Shown one piece after another: positions 6,656 to 9,356 of a stretch of 9,356 nucleotides of DNA. The stretch comes from Desulfobulbus sp. (lineage in GTDB: Bacteria > Desulfobacterota > Desulfobulbia > Desulfobulbales > Desulfobulbaceae). The notes under the pieces were generated by a model, which was given only the letters and a program-made list of their open reading frames with translations, did no database searches and had not been told where the DNA came from. The stretch covers positions 1 to 9,356 of the forward strand of contig JAQUEZ010000232.1 in assembly GCA_028684915.1 (NCBI GenBank), read 5' to 3'. How positions within the stretch are numbered: position 1 is the first letter of the stretch; each line of letters begins with the position of its first letter. The translations under genes and the position numbers were made by a program.

Positions 6656-6674
6656 CCCCCGGCAAAGCCGGGGG
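6656..6674. repeat. GC-rich hairpin, possibly REP-like
   Basis: CCCCCGGC (6656-6663) pairs perfectly with GCCGGGGG (6667-6674) around AAA. The only following T residues are two, so it is a poor terminator as it stands. Such short GC-rich palindromes are often repeated around a genome as REP-like elements. It lies just beyond the stop of the AT-rich gene on the other strand. Confidence 0.55.
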
Positions 6675-6752
6675 GTTACCCAAGGGAAATTATAGGGATA
6701 TGTAAACTGCACTAAGATAATCACACCGTACAACTTGATATGATCAATTTTG

Positions 6753-8402
6753 TCAATACAATTTATTATTGTTTAGGATATATCGTTCCCAATATCGATG
6801 CTGTTTTGTATATTCTTCAGATTGAGCCATCGATTGAGCACTTTCTTTAAAATGATTGTCAATCATTTTGCTTTGATTTTCCATTATACTACTCAAATTT
6901 TCAGTGTTACTTTGAATCTTTTCAATATTCCTATTTATACTCCTCAACGAGTTGTCAATTTTATTGTAAAAATCTTTTGCTTCTTCTGATTCAAGATATC
7001 TCAGGGTTGCTTCTTCAGACGGAAAATTATTTTGTAGCAATTCGTTCATTCTGTTTATAATTAATATGTATCCATCGTTATTATTTCCACTATTATTTTT
7101 CATCTTTCTTTCTATTTGCTTTGATTTTACCAACAATGCACGTGCATTTCTTTCTGATATCGATATATCATCAGACTTTGCATATATATTTTTTTCAATA
7201 TTATAAGCATTTCTATTTGCATCATTAATTTGATCTGCATACGGATAAGTTATTACAAAATCATTGTAAGCGTCAATGGTATTTTCTTTCAATGAAATGC
7301 CATATGCAATATTATGTAGCTCTTTTAATGCTTTTTTTGATATATTAAATCTCCCGCATTTTTCTATAAACCATGAATATCCAAATATGTTATTGGTTCT
7401 ATTGATATGATCATACAATTTAACACAGGTAGAGCTTGCCTCTTCAGCTGATATTATATCCCTGTACATCAACAATCCGATTTTATCATTATTATTGTAA
7501 CTCTCTATTATGCTCGCATAATCATGAAAAGACGATGAGCTGTTATATTTACCAGCAATATATTTTCGTTCATTCGATTTTTTTGACTCTATGATAGAGA
7601 CTACTTCTGAATAATATTTACTAGCTTTTTCTGATACATCCTTATTTTTAATAAATTGTTTTTGTATTTTCTTTAACAGTTCAGTATCTTCATTGTATTT
7701 TGCTGATTCAAGTAATTCATCAATGTTTTTATCGAAATTATTTACAGCATCAAGCAAACCATTTGTTTGCTTACACATTGTCCATACTAATATATCAGGC
7801 CTTGAGTTATCATCATATAAAACTTGCATCCTGCATGATTTATTAGGCTTCATTGTTCTGTCATTACTTCCAAATGCTAATGATCCAGCAAAAGTTTCTA
7901 TAATACCAGTTTCTGATGAAATTAATCTCATTGAAACAGAGTTTTTAAAATCCCACCTTGTTCCATAATTAGTATATTTTTCATTAAAAAAATGAGGGTT
8001 ACCATAAAATTCAAAATCATTTAATGTAATATTTGTTTTTTTGATATCATTTTTTTTTAAATTGACATCAGATAAATTCATATCTGTATTGATTATTCCA
8101 GATTCATCGCAGCTTTCTTGAACTAATTTACTGTATACATATGCTGAATGATAATTTTTTGTATCTTTATCTTTGAATTTTACTAAATAATATATAAATC
8201 CTTTACTATTTGTCACCTCGTTAACAATTTCAACATTATCACCATTTGATAAAACTGATTCTATTTCATAGTCCTGAGCACTTGGTCCTTTTCTTAAGTT
8301 TGTTACGCTTGATTTTGAATTACATATTACATGTGCATGCGAATAAGAATTCAAAAATACAAATAATAATGATGCGACTGTTAATGTTGTTGCTTTAAAC
8401 AT
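6753..8402 (-). CDS. Secreted bacterial SH3-domain protein with helical repeats and C-terminal coiled coil
   Basis: A 549-residue protein of unknown function. Residues 1-23 form a Sec signal peptide (hydrophobic LTVASLLFVFLN, then SHA before the likely cleavage). Residues 26-95 resemble a bacterial SH3 domain: VTNLRKGPS is the usual N-LR-GPS strand, followed by V-SNGDNVEIV and a final AYVYSKLV. A middle domain (about 125-215) ends in CRMQVLYDD and WTMC. Two helical segments look like degenerate tandem repeats: SFHDYASIIESYNNND (291-306) and TIDAYNDFVITYPYADQ (375-391); the second has the AY--F--TYP-A-Q pattern of TPR-like repeats in exported proteins. Residues 476-540 are a predicted coiled coil. 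A periplasmic or envelope-binding role is inferred from the SH3 domain. The start has an excellent site, AAGGAG (8412-8417), 9 nt away. The gene is far more AT-rich (many AAT/AAA/ATT codons) than its neighbours, pointing to horizontal transfer, and it replaces the 3' part of the FGE gene. Confidence 0.85.
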   Translation of the reverse strand: MFKATTLTVASLLFVFLNSYSHAHVICNSKSSVTNLRKGPSAQDYEIESVLSNGDNVEIVNEVTNSKGFIYYLVKFKDKDTKNYHSAYVYSKLVQESCDESGIINTDMNLSDVNLKKNDIKKTNITLNDFEFYGNPHFFNEKYTNYGTRWDFKNSVSMRLISSETGIIETFAGSLAFGSNDRTMKPNKSCRMQVLYDDNSRPDILVWTMCKQTNGLLDAVNNFDKNIDELLESAKYNEDTELLKKIQKQFIKNKDVSEKASKYYSEVVSIIESKKSNERKYIAGKYNSSSSFHDYASIIESYNNNDKIGLLMYRDIISAEEASSTCVKLYDHINRTNNIFGYSWFIEKCGRFNISKKALKELHNIAYGISLKENTIDAYNDFVITYPYADQINDANRNAYNIEKNIYAKSDDISISERNARALLVKSKQIERKMKNNSGNNNDGYILIINRMNELLQNNFPSEEATLRYLESEEAKDFYNKIDNSLRSINRNIEKIQSNTENLSSIMENQSKMIDNHFKESAQSMAQSEEYTKQHRYWERYILNNNKLY

Positions 8403-9231
8403 TTATGCATTCTCCTTGCGAATTATTCGTATAACAACTGTTGGTCCATCTCCGGACATTGCCATGCGTGTCGTGCACCCCCCAAGGATTGGCGACAAAG
8501 CTACCGATTGGGGCAGTTTTTTTGTTGTCCCATTGACTACCGCACCCATCACAGTTCCCACGATTGATACCCACTTTGTCGCCCCAGGAATAGAAGGTTT
8601 CCGTACCGGCACGGGCAGCATATTCCCATTCCAGCTCTGTGGGTAAGCGATACTTCTAGCCGGTTTTATTGTTGATCCAGAGCAGGAATTTCTGGATATC
8701 ATTCCAGGACAAGTTGGTCACCGGTCGAGTACCGCGGCCCCAGCCTTCATCCTCAGGATAACGGTCGCAACCGCCCTGGGCATAGCAGGCATCCCGCATC
8801 TCAAAGGTGACCTCGTACTTGCCGATAGAAAAAGCGTGCACCGTCATATTCAAAATCGGTTTTCCATCGGCATCGGAATCACAGTCAGTGTCGCTTTCCA
8901 GGCAGCCCATACGGAAATGCCCTGCGGGAAGTGCCACCATTTCCGGGGCCGGCATATAGTTGAGCAGGGCCTGCTTAGCGGTGGGCGATATCCGTTCCTC
9001 CAACTTGAGGGTCACGGTCTGCATGGTGTCGTCGGCGATAAAAATTTGTTTTTCGGCAAAACCTTCCTTCAAGCCATTGGGGAGGATCGCCTGAACCCGA
9101 TACTCGCCTTCTTCGAGCTGGATGGCAAAGCTCTGCCCTTTTTCAGAGGGGGAATTGCCCTTTCGCTTGCCGTTGATAAAAATCTGGGCGTCACTGGGCT
9201 CGGTAACGATACGCAACATGTCCTGATCACC
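8395..9231 (-). pseudogene. PEGA plus FGE-sulfatase (SUMF1-like) domain protein, broken
   Basis: Counting from ATG at 9219, residues 1-72 are a PEGA surface-type domain (TEPSDAQIFINGKRKG). An FGE-sulfatase domain follows: MVALPAGHFRMG (94-105), FSIGKYEVTF (130-139), RPVTNLSWND (165-174) and WINNKTG. The next codon is TAG (8658-8656). Beyond it the same frame continues perfectly as KYRLPTELEWEYAARAGTE, then YSWGDKVGINRGNCDGCGSQ and NPWGVHDTHGNV, so this is an in-frame nonsense codon, usually Lys or Arg here. Members of this family oxidise cysteine to formylglycine or carry out related modifications, or are inactive homologues. The usual GNVWEW reads GNVRRW, and the RGGSW and GFR segments are missing because the frame runs into the AT-rich gene and stops at 8397-8395. 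The 5' side abuts the IS66 end, so the native start is lost. ATG 9219 has only a poor ribosome site. Confidence 0.85.
8412..8417 (-). promoter_or_regulatory. Strong ribosome binding site for the SH3-domain gene
   Basis: AAGGAG lies 9 nt upstream of ATG 8402-8400 and inside the decayed 3' end of the FGE pseudogene. It supports this start. Transcription may come from the FGE side, as no separate promoter could be named. Confidence 0.75.
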
Positions 9232-9356
9232 GTAAGCGTCTAATCAAGCACCTCCATACCCATTTGCAGCATCTGTAATTTGTTGATATTCCATGGCAGA
9301 AGCGCCTCGTAGTCTTCCACGGATTGGGCGTTGGGCAGGTGCGCAAAGATATGGCG
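9232..9356 (-). mobile_element. IS66-family insertion sequence, right end (partial)
   Basis: The + strand sequence GTAAGCGTC (9232-9240) fits the GTAA-starting terminal repeat of IS66-family elements. It directly follows the transposase stop. The rest of the element lies outside the window. The 8 bp beside the end, TGATCACC (9224-9231), should recur at the far end if this was a simple insertion, since IS66 elements make 8-bp duplications. Confidence 0.7.
9240..9356 (-). CDS. IS66-family transposase (TnpC), C-terminal part
   Basis: The frame enters from the window edge and gives 38 residues to TAG (9242-9240). The segment HIFAHLPNAQSVEDYEALLP followed by WNI is the C-terminal signature of the IS66 TnpC transposase (Y/H-F--LP-A-T-E-YEALLPWN). 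TnpC is the DDE enzyme of this element, usually encoded with TnpA and TnpB, which would lie outside the window. The stop falls right at the terminal repeat. Whether the full protein is intact cannot be seen. Confidence 0.8.
   Translation of the reverse strand, partial: RHIFAHLPNAQSVEDYEALLPWNINKLQMLQMGMEVLD

Noticed and set aside
8403..8702. 99-codon - strand frame (MISRNSCSG...) ending just before the SH3-domain gene
   Set aside because: The FGE motifs RLPTELEWEY and GNV are encoded in a different frame over the same bases, so this frame is a shadow of the pseudogene.

Overview
The window looks like a chromosomal segment from a Desulfobacterota-type bacterium, perhaps of the Desulfobulbales. 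That placement is an inference from the style of the aminotransferase and the TerB/J-domain protein and from the mix of insertion sequences and a formylglycine-generating-enzyme (FGE)-like gene; no rRNA or marker gene confirms it. A conserved-looking core at the left end gives way to an accessory region built largely from damaged insertion sequences and foreign cargo.

Layout. 1-78: 3' tail of an unidentified + strand gene. 95-140: bidirectional terminator hairpin. 164-1348 (-): class I PLP-dependent aminotransferase. 1507-2349 (-): membrane-anchored protein with a TerB-like region and a C-terminal J domain, starting at TTG. 2350-3590: mostly non-coding, with spaced GGAC repeats, a 14-bp palindrome, a G9 run, a cluster of strong hairpins, a doubtful coding remnant and one isolated ISL3-type end. 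3591-3725 and 6262-6549 (+): the N-terminal and C-terminal remnants of an ISL3-family transposase whose middle is missing. Between them lie a SUKH (SMI1/KNR4)-like gene (3911-4267, -) and a seemingly complete IS1634-type element (4321-6257, transposase on -). 6550-6752: two strong hairpins. 6753-8402 (-): a very AT-rich gene for a secreted SH3-domain protein. 8395-9231 (-): a PEGA plus FGE-sulfatase pseudogene with an in-frame TAG and both ends lost. 9232-9356: the end of an IS66-family element carrying the last 38 codons of its transposase.

The accessory genes do not form an obvious pathway. The sequence shows successive damage: IS66 sits against the 5' side of the FGE gene, the AT-rich gene replaces its 3' side, and an ISL3 element has been hollowed out and now brackets an IS1634 element and a small putative immunity gene. 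The most plausible functional newcomers are the SH3-domain exported protein and the SUKH-like protein. I did not find convincing evidence of a complete new defence or toxin system.
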